A DNA stretch of 64,000 bases, from NCBI RefSeq assembly GCF_949628265.1, contig NC_088786.1, forward strand, positions 9,858,001 to 9,922,000, read 5' to 3'. The position numbers were made by a program, and so were the translations under genes. This DNA comes from Cloeon dipterum (Eukaryota; Arthropoda; Insecta; Ephemeroptera; Baetidae). The notes under the pieces are model-generated. The model saw only the letters and a program-made list of their open reading frames with translations, made no database searches and had not been told where the DNA came from. Shown here one piece after another: positions 1 through 12,600 of the stretch (position 1 is its first letter; the number at the start of each line of letters is the position of its first letter).

Positions 1-218
1 CTTGAAATCGTTGTAGCGCTTCCAGACGACCATTTTCGTAACTGCTTCTGGCGACGATACAGGGTAAACCTGACAGGGTAAAACCGTTAGGAAAAATTGC
101 TTCAATTGTCACTGCAACCTACGATCGACGTGACTTTGTAGACTGTGAATCCCCGGCGGTGCCTTTGCGGGTCAGTGACCAGGAATCTCCTGACCCAGCC
201 GTCGCTGTTGAGAGCCAT
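1..218 (-). CDS. RPS6KC1: RPS6KC1 (RSKL1)-like PX-domain protein, 5' end only
   Basis: Two coding exons are visible: 218-123 (32 codons from the ATG) and 69 to the window edge (23 codons), separated by a 53 bp GT-AG intron. Joined, they encode the start of a PX domain: the stretch FLVTDPQRHRRGFTVYKVTS is followed after the splice by VVWKRYNDFK. These match the N-terminal PX domain of RPS6KC1, where I recall TVTEPQRHPRGYTVYKVT and IVWKRYSDFK. PX domains bind phosphoinositides and place this family on endosomes; RPS6KC1 also carries a C-terminal pseudokinase-like region that would lie left of the window. The ATG at 218-216 was chosen because it puts the PX domain as near the N-terminus as in the human protein; an in-frame ATG at 284 is possible. 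SNX15, a related PX protein, is the main alternative. Phase is 0 at the intron. Confidence 0.82.
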
Positions 219-2040
219 AGTTTCGCCGGTTCGACTCGCACAATTTATCGATCCATGGGAATGTTGATCCCTGACGTGCGTCACGGCTTACTATCACGCA
301 CCACCACAACCACGAGTCTGCAGAATCAATCGCAATCTACTCTAGATAAAACGGCGGAGTGAATATTCGTGTTTATTTGCACATTGATTTCGTTTGAGTT
401 TTGGTTGGGTCGCAGGTCGCAGATTCACTTAAGTGGGCGTTTCCTTGCGGGTTTGTTATTCTGCGATTGTGCAGTGCCACGCCTCTTTTCTGTCACTCTG
501 CCCGCGAATCTTATTTCCCGATCTCTTGTTGACTGTGCTTCTTTTAATAACGTATGGAATTTGATCAATATTGGGAAAATAAGGAAAAACGTACTATAGC
601 GTACTAGTTTTTATTTGTATACAGCAGCTCATATTATATAATACAACATTAATATTATAATTTGTAAAGCATCATTTTGATATAACAATATATTACAGTT
701 TCAGTATTCCGTGATGTTGTGTCTGCTAAATAGCCACTCCATCATCGTCTTGACATAGGCTGAAACGAAACCATTAATTTTTATTGTGATATTAATACAC
801 GATAGAATCTAATTTTGGTATTTTTGGAAATTTATAGAGCTTACGTAAAGAACAGTTTCTTTTGAGTTAAAATTTCAAGTATGATATGAAATACAAAATA
901 GATCAACTACTTTTCAGAGTATCACACAATCATGAGACCTATAGTTTTTAATTAGAGCTATGAGATTTAAGAAAACCAGCGGAATGAATTATAAAACACT
1001 ATAACCAGACTAAAATGCTATACATTTTTCATTGTGTAATGTTTTTTTACATGTGTTCAGTTCTAATATTTCTAAAAAAAATATACTATTTTGTTTCTCT
1101 TTTCTTCGCATTTTTCAATGTTGCAATGCCATTTGGCAATGGTACGCATAATATCTTGTATGGAACGTTACAAATTCACTACGTCTTTTAAAATGTTATT
1201 ATGCCAACAATTTAACCCAAGAGGAAAAAAGAGATAATTTAGGGTCATAAATAGTTCAATAGAAAATAAAAATGTTCTTCAGATATTGACGCTTTTATTT
1301 TTCAATAATGGCCATATTTTGTCTGTGTTTAAGATACTTTAGGTTTCATAATTCTCTTTTTATAGTAGAAACTCAAGACCTTTATTCGGGTTTTAAGATA
1401 AAAAAAAATTGGAGGTCGTTCTCAGCAGGTAATTAGTTTTAAGTCGACGCGTCAACGCACTTTGGAAACAAAAAATGTCAATCGATGATTCAGATAATTT
1501 TATAAATAATGTTGTTCGCTTTAACTCCAAAGCTGACCAAATTATAGTTCCTATAGATATATGAACATGGACTGAACATTTTCCATTGTAAGTCATCAGC
1601 TTTAAAGACACTTTAGATCGGTCCGTCCGATGCCTGGTATAAATGCGGTTGTTTTAACTAGTCACTTTAATCCCGGCATCCAAGTTAACGTAGAGCATTT
1701 TAATTTTGTTAATTGTCAGCTACAAAAATAGGTAGCATAGTGGATGGAAAAAATTAGGTTTCATAAAAAATATGTTTGCAGCTCTTCTATATGAACCAAC
1801 CTAAAGTTTTCTATTAATAATGACAGCATTTCAATTATTTATTGAGCTTGAAAAACAAAACTGCGAACTTATATTGAAAGTGACCTGGGAAAAAATGAAT
1901 GAAAGCATAATTTTATGCATTTCCATGTTTATTAAGTGAGATTTATGTCATCGTACATACACGTAAAATTTACCTAATAAAGTAACAAGTTTTCTCTTGT
2001 CAAGACGCATCAATTTCAACAGTAGCACTTCTCGATCTTA

Positions 2041-2063
2041 ATCATCATCATCATCATCATCAT
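2041..2063. repeat. (ATC)n microsatellite
   Basis: Seven to eight tandem ATC units lie in AT-rich intergenic DNA. A shorter relative (ATT/ATC) occurs near 3695-3713. Confidence 0.9.
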
Positions 2064-5000
2064 GAATCATATATTGTGTTCTGTGTGTGTTTTATGCATT
2101 ACATAAACAGAGCTGTTATAATATAATAGTAACAACTAAATAATGAAAATTATTACAGTACAATCCAAAAACGGCGACTCATGCAGTTATAAATGTTGTC
2201 AACAAAGTGAAAACTGATAATCAACTACCACTCAAAAATCTTACAATGTGATGTGTGTTGCATTTCTTTTAATAATAATTTTGTGTAGTAAATTTAAATT
2301 TATTCACAGTACTTGTTATCTCATCAAATTTCTTGCCCGCGACCGAGGCGGCGGCGAAAAAAGCAGCCGCGAGTGCGCGGGACCGAAAATTAGGCATCTT
2401 TGCTCTACCGCAATTTGGCTGAATCATTTTATAATAATTATGTATTCAATACAATTCAGGCGGTCACTGCTACGACTACAATTATGCAATTAATTATGCA
2501 CGACTGGTTAATTAATAAATGAGTGGCTGATATTCTCGTTTCAAGAGGGAGAGATAGAGATAGAGAGAGAACAATTACACAGTACAAATTGAGAGTTACA
2601 CAAATCGAAGAGGGCTGAATCATACCATACACATCATTTGATTACTATGCAATGTAATTATGTTATACACATTGTTGTTATGCAATCACGATTTTAATGA
2701 CTCCAGTCTTTTTCTTTAAAGGTGCATTTTTATTATAATTACATAAGAAGATGCTGTTCTCATTTTCATTCTCTTTTATTTATGCTTTAGGCCTAAATTT
2801 ATTATTTGAGAAGAGAAATTATGTGCATTTGTTTACTATACAATTAATTTTTCTGCGAATCGTCGTCTGAGCGGACGACAGAAGTAAATAAGGGGAAAAT
2901 GACACCAATTCTCGACTTCAAAAGGGCAGAAAGCAACACAGAGCAGGATATAAAAATCAAGAAGTGTGCTTCTTTTACAGGCCTCTTCAAGGAGCATTAT
3001 ATTTTTTCCGTTCTGCAAATTAACGTACCTAATTACATGTTGTCCTGGGGATTCAACCTTAAAACGCTCCCCGCTAATTTAATTTTAACAGTGACAATTT
3101 TTAATTTTCGATTCTACTTTTGCATGCTTTAGAGTGGCAGCTAACAGTTTGTTAAGTAACAATTAAACTATATACCTCAGAGTATGCACACAAATCATTA
3201 GTCCTGTGTCAACTATTAAAAAACAGTGTGTGTGTGTGTTTGTGAGTTCACGATATCTCTCGCATTGGTAGGAACCAGCTACAGGATCAACAGATTTTGA
3301 GAGAAGAGAGAGGTAATAATGTAAAATTACGCAGTGATGATGTGTTTGGGAACATGTTACAAAATTTCTTGTTCTAAATGGCGGAACAGGCAGTACAAGT
3401 GGCGAGTGTGTGGGTGTTTTCTCCGTGAATTATCGTTCTAACAGTTATTTTCTCTCAACGCTATAGTCGTCTGTACAAAATCTTACGACGAAGTCAACAA
3501 ACAATAAATCTATGCAAAAATAAAGAGTTTTAGTCAAACCACTAATACGCAGTAACAGTAAAGTAGTAATATCCTATTGCAAAATGAATGCGGCATAGGT
3601 ATATATAGTGAAAAATTTTAAAACCGCGTCAAACAGTTTGTTCCGATTTCCAGGAAGGGGCAAAGCAGAAACAAGGCTGGCTTGACTAATTGATATTATT
3701 ATCATCATCATCAGGAGTACACCGAAAAGGAAAAAACTAATAAATTTACAACCCAAAACAGACTGCTTAATCGTCTAAGTCTCGTTACTAGGTACGCATT
3801 AATTAAACTGCCTATAAAATCGAAGTTGAAGACTTGGATCAATTAGCAAGCTACGCGCGAGTCCAGCTCCCTCGGCGGGCGCCGGACAAAAGGGAAGGAA
3901 TATTTCATAATTTTTGCATTCAATTCATTTGAATCTCAATCAAACTACTCTCAAGCCTACATGAAACGAAACAATGCCCGAACATCAACCTCAAATCATT
4001 CGTTTTCGTCTACATTGCTTGATTTCTTACGATGGATATGCCCATATTGCAATGGTCAGCAGCGTCAATGGTAACATTTGTTTTTAGTTCACACTGTCGA
4101 AAGGAGCGCAATGCGTGATCGAAATCAACGAAACAGGGGAAAAACTGGGAAAAATAATTATGAATACACAGGACAAAACTTAACTCTCGAGCATTAAAGA
4201 TGAATGAATATATCACATGTCACTGATGGAAAATAAACAAAAATAATATATATGTAACTAATCATAGAGCGTAACAGTTGTAAATATATTTAGAAGTATC
4301 TATGATATATATGAAAAACTCTTTGCCTACGACTCTACTATGAATGGACGTTATTACAATGCAATTAGTGGAGTTTCGAAACAGTTTCACTACGTTACTT
4401 ATTCTCAAATCGAGAGCTATTAATGTTAAATGTTCCAATCATTACGTAATAATCATATGCGTTTGGTAAGATAATAGTTTATGTGTAATTTTCCAATAAT
4501 TGAAATTTAAACTTGATGCAAATGTAGTACAATTGAAAGCGAAGTAGACTGCGGTAATGAAACAGCTATGCAAATTGCAACAAGATAGCTAAATCGTTTG
4601 TAGTACTCAGAAAAAGGACCGTCACCTCTCAAAAGAAAATGTTTAAAAATTCAAGCTCGTAATTACAATTACCACCAGAGAGAGAGAAGGTGTGAGTATA
4701 GTTTGTCTCTGGTGAACCCCATTTTCATATTATGGTAAGCAATATCCAACCCCCAAATGAGAATGATCCGTTTTCATATAAACATAACAAACGCTCTTGT
4801 TCACTGGGTTACGTTTCCTCCTCATCGCGTTCTAGTCCTAATAGTTATAAACGTTTCTTTCATGAATTAATGAATGTTCTCGATTTGCCTTACTTATCAC
4901 ACACGGTGCATGCTGTTTTGTTGAAAGACTAGTTTCTCTTTTTTACAATTATGATTTTTGTTATGAAACCACCATTCCCCCACGCATAATTATTAGCTGG

Positions 5001-6549
5001 TTTATTAAAGTACGTCTGTTGTTTTCAATCGTTATCAAAGTTTGAAGATGGAAAATTTTCCGTAGAGCATCATACAGGTCCAACTTCAGCTTCCCCCGAA
5101 TCAGTGGCAAACGATATATCAACAACGCCAACAAAGGATACTATTCCATTCAAAAAGGTCGTCTGTCAACAAGCAGTTAATTGTGCTTCAGCTTTTTACT
5201 TTAAAAAAAATTATCAAACGCAAAAAAAATCACACTTGTGTGTTCAGCTAAATATCTCAATAATCACTTATCACAGTGCTAAAATCAACGGAGAAAAAGT
5301 CAAAACCATGAGGATTTCAACTCAACAAACACTAGTGATTTTCTTTTCTTTGCTTTTTCAAAAAATATACGACACGTCATCTGTTTTTCACGATCCTTAA
5401 TCAATTGTGCTTTTCTGTTCATCTGCTCACATTATTTTTTGTTTATACCAAGTAAAGTTCTGAGCACCGCAAATGATGCTGATTCGCGCCAATCAGATCC
5501 AATGCCTACGAGATGATTACTTCACTGGAAAATTAGAAACTCGCAAAATGGAATGACAATTTTAAGGCAAAAACCTGTTACCCTAATTACAGGTATAAAA
5601 CCAGTCTGCTAATTTCCTGCTGAGATTTAGGCCGGGCGGTCCTGAACGCTATTTCAGGGGAGATGAAAAGGAACAGAAGTCCGGGAGGGCCCTGACAACT
5701 CCAGCAGGTATCATGTGTGTCCGTCTTAAACCTAACCACCATATTAATCAGTCGTTACAAGATTGTTTATCGAGAAGTCCTTTGCCCCGTTTTGTTACAC
5801 ATTAAAACCTACTAATTATTGGCTGGACAATAAAAACAATTCACTCTCCAGAGTTTCTATATAATCCAAAGTCAAGGACTGGAGGCGAAATTTCCGTGTT
5901 GATGTTTTTCAAATATATTAAAGAAAACAAACGATGGATTTTTTGTCTTTAGCCTTTGGTCATTGATTATATTGTTTCCGAAAAATGTTTATACAAAATG
6001 AGCTCAAAAAGAGGCATGATTAAAATCGGTAAAGCGAAATAAAAATGGAATACCAATACAGGTGGCCGCACAGCCAAACAAAAGATTATTATTTCCAGTC
6101 CTTGCCTGATCATGGGGAGGGTTCTTGTCTTCTGTTACTCAGATGTGATCACATATCATTGGAAAATGAATCGCTCACGAGTGAAGCAGGCTTTCGAAAA
6201 TGCGACTTCGGGGGGAATATGGCCTGTGTTTTCTTTATATACAGATGCGCGTGTATTCAATTGATTGATAATGGTTGCTTGTTAATGCGTGTTTGTTTGT
6301 CTACGTCTCGTATGTAATGTATAAATATCCATGCAAAGTTATTATGAATTTTTTGATTAATTAGCGTGTCCCAAGTACCTAAAATTTTGCAATCGCAAGA
6401 GATAATATTTATATATAACTGGTTTATAATATACATGCGTAACAAAAGAACTTATTAAAGGTAATAAAGAATCTACACAAGAGCATCTTTTCCTTGAGAG
6501 TCGGGGATCAGAATCAAAGTGTGTAGGCGCAATGTCACACGACTTAAAA

Positions 6550-6577
6550 GTGTGTGTGGTGTGTGTGTGTGTGTGTA
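6550..6577. repeat. (GT)n microsatellite in the presumed pasilla 3' UTR
   Basis: An alternating GT tract with one GG interruption lies 115-140 bp past the pasilla stop codon. On the transcript it would read as a CA repeat. Confidence 0.85.
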
Positions 6578-6690
6578 TGACAACAAAGTAGTATTTAACA
6601 AAAAAAACTGATTCATTCTATCACGGTGACAGCAAACGAGGGAGCGGATCGGCTCCAGGCGAGTGCGCGAGCGAGCGAGCCTGTCTGTCA

Positions 6691-9600
6691 TTATTGTAGC
6701 ACGCCGAGTACATTGTTGCGGGCTCGCTTGGTTTCTTCCTCATTGATTCGTTGCTCTATAAGATACTGAGCCGTGGCGATTGCGTTTGGGATGCCCGATA
6801 TCGACACTATGCGGTTTCTCGTGCCTGGCGCGAAGGTGCCCTTCTTGGAAATTTGAATGTTAGCACCACTAAGATGTTGAATCTCCACTAGAGACCTGCC
6901 TCCGGGCCCCAAAATAGCACCTACAATATTCTCACCTACTTCCAAGTCTACCTTTTTCATATCCTTGAGCTCACCTGGCGTGGGACTCTTGCACATGGCG
7001 TTGATCGCCTGCTGAGTGCCCAGGCCAAATGAATTATTATTGAGCGATAGAGTGGCGTTGATGGGCGAGCCCATGCTTGTCGGGCTCGGCTGGTGGCGGA
7101 AGGGGTCGAACGTCTGGCCTTCGGCGGCCGCGGCCGCTGCTGCCAGCTGGCCAAAGTTGTCTGCGCGCTGCTGCGTTGGCGACATCTTGCCGAGCCCGGC
7201 GCCAATCGTGCCGATGGGTCCAAAGACGCCGTTGTTGCCGACGCCATTGGCCTGCTGCGACGGAGCTGCCTCCATGGGGGTCACGCCTGGCGGAAGGAAG
7301 GCGGTGGCCTGGGGCGCGGCGGCCGCCAGCCCCGAGGGGCCAGCCAGTCCCAGTCCCATGCCCAGGATGCCGTACGTGGCCAGTGTGCTCATGGCCGAGG
7401 TGATTTCCATCGTGGCCTGGTCCGAGTAGCCGCTGGTGCGCAGGGTAACCTTGATGTGTTCCAGCAGCTGGGCAGTGAGGGAGGGGTTGCTGGCCGCGGC
7501 GGGCGCGTTCAGGTTAAGGCTGAGGTTGAGACTGGGGCCTCCGTTGAGCGGATTCGATCCAGTGTGACTGACTATGCCACTCATTGCATTGACTGAAACG
7601 TGAGAAATAGTTAGCATCAAAATTCAAAACGCTACGGGGAACGTGTCATATTCATGGAAGCAATAGCGTGAGGTGTTAGACCTCAACCGGGAAGATAATG
7701 TGTGGAGGAATTTCAAATTACAAGTGGAAATGTTTGAGATCGATTTATGGAAATTCATATTCAAACACACTAAGATCAGGTTTTGAATAATGGCATCATA
7801 TCCTACAATTTAAAAGTGGGATCATAAAATGTAAAGCATGGAACAAAATTTTGAAATGGAAAAGTGGAATGAAAATTTTTAAGTTTTTAGCTTGATACAA
7901 TTCTATTGCAACATATTTGATTTTGAAAATACTCCAATTAAAAATTAAATAGATTTCTAAGTTTTTTGTCACAGTTGCGTTTTCTTACCACCCGTTTTCA
8001 TCACCTATGGTTTTGACCGTTTCTCACCAGTAAATTTTTGCCCATATTCTTCGTTAGAAATGCATGATAATTTATTATTGTTTCGTAGAAAAAGTTTAAA
8101 ATTTACTATTATTCAAAGAATATTTGACTGCTTTAAAGAATTCAAAATTAAAACTTTACTGCTTTTTTATCCAATCAATTACCTAATAATCTTTTGTCTA
8201 CCCTTAACTCAAGTCAAGGTTTTACGAAAATATATACCATAACTTTTTAAAAATATTATTGCCAAAATTTCCTTCAAGAAATTGGTATAAAAATCAAATT
8301 TTCCGTCCATTTTTAACTTGCGGGTTTTTTGCAACAATTATTTTTATCTAAAGCAAGCCACCAAACAAGAACCGAAAAAGTTATGTCAAAGATTCTTGTG
8401 TATGTACACACCCAGTATATTATTGCATTTTCAATAGAAAAAGAATAACTTTAACGCCATTTATTTGGCACATCATTTTTATATTATAAAAATCTTTCCT
8501 ACTATGTAGGAGAATGTATATAAACCATAAATGGCTATTGGCACAAACCTGAGGTTATAGCAGAATTGAGACTACAGGTTGAGCTGAAAGTGGCACTGTT
8601 GTGCATAGTTGGTTGACCAGAGGTCGCAACGTTGGCGTACGGAGAACCAGTCGGGTTGAAGTTTGCTACTGGCCCAGTGACATCGGCGTAGCTCACGTTG
8701 AGACAGCTCCCACTCTGCGGGTCCTCCACAACTTTTTGCAGAATTAAAGAACAAGCTACCTTGTTGCTCTCTATATCTCCTGCAAAATGAAAATTCAATT
8801 GAAGTCATAAGTCGCACTCGCTTTCCCTTGAACGGAATGGCATTAGAAATCAAAAGCCCGATTTAATTATTTCACTCTCGGTTTGTGCAACTTGTCAGAA
8901 TGGGGAATCGCACACGTCGCGACAGTAATTCACTCTGTCGTTTTCCAACAGCACAGAAGTGTTTATGCAAATGAACCGAGGTGTTTGGTAAATGTGTGAG
9001 TGAGTGTGTGTCTGTATACCTATCACAGTAATGCAACGCTCCTGCAGGGACTGGTCCTTTGCCTTCTGCGAGATCTGCACGTAAGATCCACTCTCCTCTT
9101 TGATTTGCTTGATAAAGTTGCCGCCCTTGCCGATCACCATTCCTGCAGTGCTGTTGGGCACCAAGATCTTGACCTGCTTCTCCCTTTCCGCTGCCGTTTT
9201 ATTGTCAAAATCAATTGCTGGCTTCGCATTTGGGTCTGGTTTTTCTTTTATTTTCTCCATAATAAAAATAAGCACAGCCATTATGGCGTCAATACTACCA
9301 GAAATTAGGCACACACGTTCAGACGTTCCTGCAAGCAAAAGGGGTTCACGATCGGGTGAGTCGACAATTGATTTACCAATGAGAGAGAGAGAGAAAGAGA
9401 GTGAGTGTAATTCCGTGTACGAGAGTCATTAAGCGTTTTATCGGGTCACTTACCAGGGTAAAAGTCATTGGCTTTAGACATTTTGACTCTGGCTCCCGCA
9501 TCTTTCTGCAGATGAGCTATCGTTTCGCCCCCCTTGCCTATGATGGCACCCGCTGCTATACTAGGAACCAGCACTTTAAAATGGAATGTGCCTTCAGTAC

Positions 9601-12600
9601 CTGAAACAAACAAGCGAGAAAAATCATTATTACTCAACGTCCGCGCGCCGCTGCCTCCAAATAGGGTGAGGAAAAGAAAAAGATTCAATAGCGGAGAATA
9701 ATACTTCTTCGGCCATCAATAACTGCCACGGGCCGGGTAAAAATGTTTCCCTCGTGACGCCAGGCAACGCGGCCCTCCGCCGGCATGTCATCATCTTCTC
9801 ATATCGACTGCTGGCGCTTTAGCATAATGCACCATTGACATTGAGCGCCAAACTTGCCGGAGCGGATCTCTGCCGCCGGGGGCCGCCGCGCTGACTGAGA
9901 AAAATTAATTTAACGCCTTTTGAGGCTCTGGCCTGTTCGGTCGGTTGGGCGGCCCGGCGATAAAATTTCAAATGTCAAATAACAAGCAGGTATAGGTGCA
10001 CCGCTCGCTTGCTCGCTCGCAAGGATAGTGCTCCCCCCTGTTTTATCTGCCTCTTTAAATTATTTCGCTCTCAAATGTCACACGCGCGCGCAAATTGCAC
10101 GCGCGGGTAATAAAGCGTGGCGAATCATTTCAATTGAGCCCTCCGCAGGTGAATTTCATCAAGCCGCCTGCCACCGCTCTGGTCCTGCGTGCGAGCTTCC
10201 AAATTGACTGTTGAGAGGCTTGTATTTGCGCACCATCCAGAATATTAAACTAAGTGAGATTGATGGGAATTTCTTGTTGATTTTTATATTTAGCACGCAC
10301 TCATGGCCGACGTCATTCCATGTTGACGGTATATAAGAAAAAGCGAACAAGGAAATTGGCGGAGAAGTAGTTTCAATGTGTATATTTCCCTGACAACTTA
10401 TGAGCTGTTTGAAAACTTAATGTCCTTCTTTACTGCTGCTGCTTTGATTTAACGTAGTTTAGGTACACGCAATGCGCAGAAGTAGGGGGTTTGCTTGATA
10501 GTGCGTTTTATGCACCGTTTAATCAAATTGATTTTCTTTCTTGGCAGCTTTAAAATTTTAGAGTACAGACAAGTTGATATAAAAATTACATGGGTAATTC
10601 AATGAGTGGAATTAAACAGACCATCGAGAGGCACAAATTTGAAGTTGTGCAAGATTAGTTGCAGGACTTTCTCAAAGACATAAATATCTTGGCATTCGTA
10701 TACAAAGTGGCAAGGCTCAGTAGAAAATTGGCAAATACAAGACGAGAGTTTTTAGCGTTGTAATTTGAGTTTCCCCCATTCTTGTGCGTCACTATGTTTC
10801 TTGTGAGTGAGCGTATCGTCAGAAGTTCTCAACATTGTTAGGCAGCCTAAGCCAACTTTTTCCCAAGTTGGATTGAGTTTTTTGGCATCGCTAACGAAGA
10901 GCAGAGAAAACTTCACATCTCGTCTAGAAAAAATCAATAACACAGTATTTTTTACATTTAATCAGACATATTGTCAATAAAAAAATCGGTCAACGCACGC
11001 ACCCAATCGGAGTGAAGAAACTTGGGATGTTAGGCAACGCGTTACAGAAAATAAAACGATCATTGTTTACTGTACACGCGGAACAAAGGCCGGCCATTGT
11101 GTCCGTCCCTTAAGTGCTAACTGAGTAAGCGAGTTCACGCGCGCGTCACCAGCATCAGCTCGATCTCGGCAGCTAGCTCTTCCCCATTTCCATATGTAAC
11201 GGTAACGCATCTCTAAATATTTGAACTCGGATTGCCGGCCGGCCGGCTGGGCGACCTTCACCCGCCGCGACTGCACTTTTATCAGCTCGGGGCGCTTGGC
11301 GAGATAAACAACGCCTACCATAATAACTTGTGAGTAACGCGTTCGGTTAATTGGCGCGCGATTTCGAGCTGAGGCGCGCGCGACCTTTGACCCCGATCGA
11401 CCGACCGGCTCTTTTGGCAGCTGCGGGACTTCTTGGCAGCGGTCGCGTGTGCAGGCAGGTCGCGGCAATGCAGTCCGCCTGCGGATGTCAGGGCTGTGCG
11501 CCTAATGGAATCGCTGCCCGAGAACGCGTGCAAACGCATTTTTCCGCTCTGGTCGGATGCAAAATGCCGCCGGTCGTCGCGTGGCCCGCGCGGGTGCGGG
11601 ATTTGGAAAATTTGTCCCGAATGTGTTGCTGTATATATGAATGATAATAAAGGCCCTTCCTCGCTACAGCTCCGACTCGGATATTCGCGAAAAGCATAAA
11701 AGTAAACTGACTTTTTGTTGCTACCACGAGGAGAGACATGGAAAATAAAATTTTATGGGATTTTGCAGAGTTTCGCTAGGGATGCCGTCGAGTGTCTGCC
11801 GTGGGATTTCCTGATAAATCTCTTAATCGGCCGACAGTTTTTTTGCGGAAACAGAAGCTCCTCCGCACATTAGGTTTGTTTTTCTTGCTCCACGATTTTT
11901 CTCTCCGCGAGTTTTTACTTTCTTGCTCTGCTTGTTTGCGCCAAATCCGCCCGCTTTGTTGCGGACAATGCAGCTATTTCTATTCAGAGACGCGGAAAAT
12001 ATGATGATCAAATGCCGAATTAAAATACAACAAGACTTCGGTTAATAAGAATAAGACGAGGAATGCGTAATTATATAGCATTGGCACTGGCCCAAAATGT
12101 GTAGGAAAAATTCATCATGAAAGTTATAACGGGAGACTGTAAATCTAGAAAACGGCGGGCTTTGCTAGAATGGATAACCATAATTTAAAAAACATCATCT
12201 TGAAAATGGTTTCCAATAAGCAAGATTTCATTTGCTTGGATACGTTTCCCGAACCTCTAACAAAATTTACGCTGACGAGATGCCTCCTTGTTAAAAAAAT
12301 CAGTTCAAGATTTCTCCCGTGACGAGGAAAATCCCGCGTCCAGAAATGAAGCGTTAAATATAACCGAGGCAAAAAGCGTTCGTTTATTTCGTTCACATCG
12401 CTTTGTTTTGCCTACGAGAAAGAAGAACAGAAAGAAACGCAAGTCGGTTGGATGCTCTCCCCCAAAGTTAAATTTGATGACAAGCAACGCCGTTTATGTT
12501 CTCCACCCCCCTATAGCCGAGCGAAATAACTCCGCATAAGCACAAACACACAAACGCAGGCCCGATAATTTAATCGTAAAAAGTGTTCTGCGGCAAAAGC

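Larger units (their letters stand above)
219..6690. other. Intergenic region plus presumed pasilla 3' UTR
   Basis: I see no supported coding exon here. The first few hundred bases are the 5' flank of the RPS6KC1-like gene and are moderately GC-rich. From about 600 the DNA is AT-rich with simple repeats. A few open frames of 60-98 codons occur, but none has a recognisable domain, good composition or splice context. Bases just below 6691 should be the 3' UTR of pasilla. Confidence 0.6.

Noticed and set aside
228..237. GGTTCGACTC resembling a tRNA T-arm
   Set aside because: No cloverleaf can be formed around it, and it lies at the 5' end of the RPS6KC1-like gene.
5104..5400. 98-codon plus-strand open frame
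   Set aside because: No recognisable motif, and the Lys/Ser/Thr-rich composition is expected from AT-rich DNA.
7016..7596. Long plus-strand open frames (108-167 codons) opposite the last pasilla exon
   Set aside because: They are antisense shadows of the GC-rich Ala/Gly linker of pasilla and encode no known domain.
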